DNA from: Phycisphaerales bacterium
GTDB lineage: Bacteria; Planctomycetota; Phycisphaerae; Sedimentisphaerales; Anaerobacaceae
NCBI GenBank assembly: GCA_011057845.1
Contig: DSDB01000348.1
Coordinates: 1-8,293, forward strand
Direction: 5' to 3'
Length of the DNA stretch: 8,293 nucleotides
Part shown: in pieces, positions 8,172-8,293 of the stretch
Numbering within the stretch: position 1 is the first letter of the stretch
Layout of the letters: each line of letters begins with the position of its first letter
Notes under the pieces: generated by a model
Database searches by the model: none
What the model was told of the DNA's origin: nothing
What the model saw: only the letters and a program-made list of their open reading frames with translations
Position numbers and translations under genes: made by a program

Positions 8172-8293
8172 GCCACCTCCGGCCGATTGCCCAAGAAGCT
8201 GGAGACCCGTGTGTACGATATCAGCGATCTGGTCGCTGAACCGGCCATGGGCGGTATGGGCGGCATGGGCATGATGGGTATGGGCGGCATGGG
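8172..8293 (+). CDS. Secretin N-domain fragment in the opposite orientation (partial; possible inversion or chimera)
   Basis: In the plus frame starting at 8172 the sequence reads ATSGRLPKKLETRVYDISDLVAEPA, broken here as ATSGRLPKK (8172-8198), LETRVYDISDLV (8199-8234) and AEPA, then a Met/Gly run, AMGGMGGMGMMGMGGMG, to the window end. RVYDISDLV is the style of a secretin N-domain strand-helix and parallels RAYDLQQLV in the minus-strand secretin. The minus frame over the same bases gives mostly His, Ala and Thr, typical of a shadow of Gly/Met codons. There is no start codon or RBS for a plus gene: upstream lies the minus-strand Gly-rich linker. It may be a displaced piece of the neighbouring secretin or the body of a second, divergent secretin. 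Confidence 0.45.
8262..8278 (+). repeat. 17-bp inverted repeat, right arm
   Basis: GGCATGGGCATGATGGG is an exact inverted copy of 8032-8048 and lies 213 bases away. Here it encodes GMGMMG on the plus strand, in the secretin-like fragment. It may simply reflect the low-complexity Gly/Met coding on both strands. Confidence 0.7.

Overview
The window looks like part of a GC-rich planctomycete genome, perhaps Phycisphaerae or Sedimentisphaerales. This is inferred from protein style: N-D-P-N-D-P-N linkers, a KWSQPP...ADDFLC...WWG module, choice-of-anchor Q-like ends on beta-helices, and a secretin with Gly/Met-rich inserts. There are no tRNA or rRNA genes, no CRISPR array and no insertion sequence. 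Both convincing genes lie on the minus strand, and both run off or become uncertain at a window edge. The odd window length and the repetitive coding sequence at both ends would fit a whole short metagenomic contig (inference).

Region 1-6689 (minus) is one uninterrupted open frame of at least 2229 codons, truncated at its 3' end. It encodes a huge secreted protein. In order it has a Sec signal peptide, a propeptide, a complete subtilisin-like (S8) catalytic domain, a parallel beta-helix with a choice-of-anchor Q-like end, and two InlB-B-like repeats. A second beta-helix follows, interrupted by a Pro-rich linker and a KWSQPP module. Then come four helix turns that each carry a long collagen-like or PGRS-like glycine loop, a third beta-helix, and the start of a second choice-of-anchor Q-like domain. 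All long plus-strand frames over this region are antisense shadows.

Region 6690-6890 is intergenic. It holds the ribosome binding site of the protease and nothing else that I can assign.

Region 6891-about 8171 (minus) encodes the C-terminal part of a GspD/PilQ-type secretin: the end of an N-domain plus the full beta-barrel domain. Its 5' part is anomalous. Beyond about 8170 the protein-like signal switches to the plus strand, which reads KKLETRVYDISDLV followed by a Gly/Met run. That is the type of segment expected upstream of the Gly-rich linker in this same gene, but it points the wrong way. An inversion, an assembly chimera or a divergent paralogue could explain this.

Functionally, the pair suggests cell-envelope export: a secretin outer-membrane channel next to a giant extracellular protease/adhesin-like protein. 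The functional link is inferred from adjacency only.
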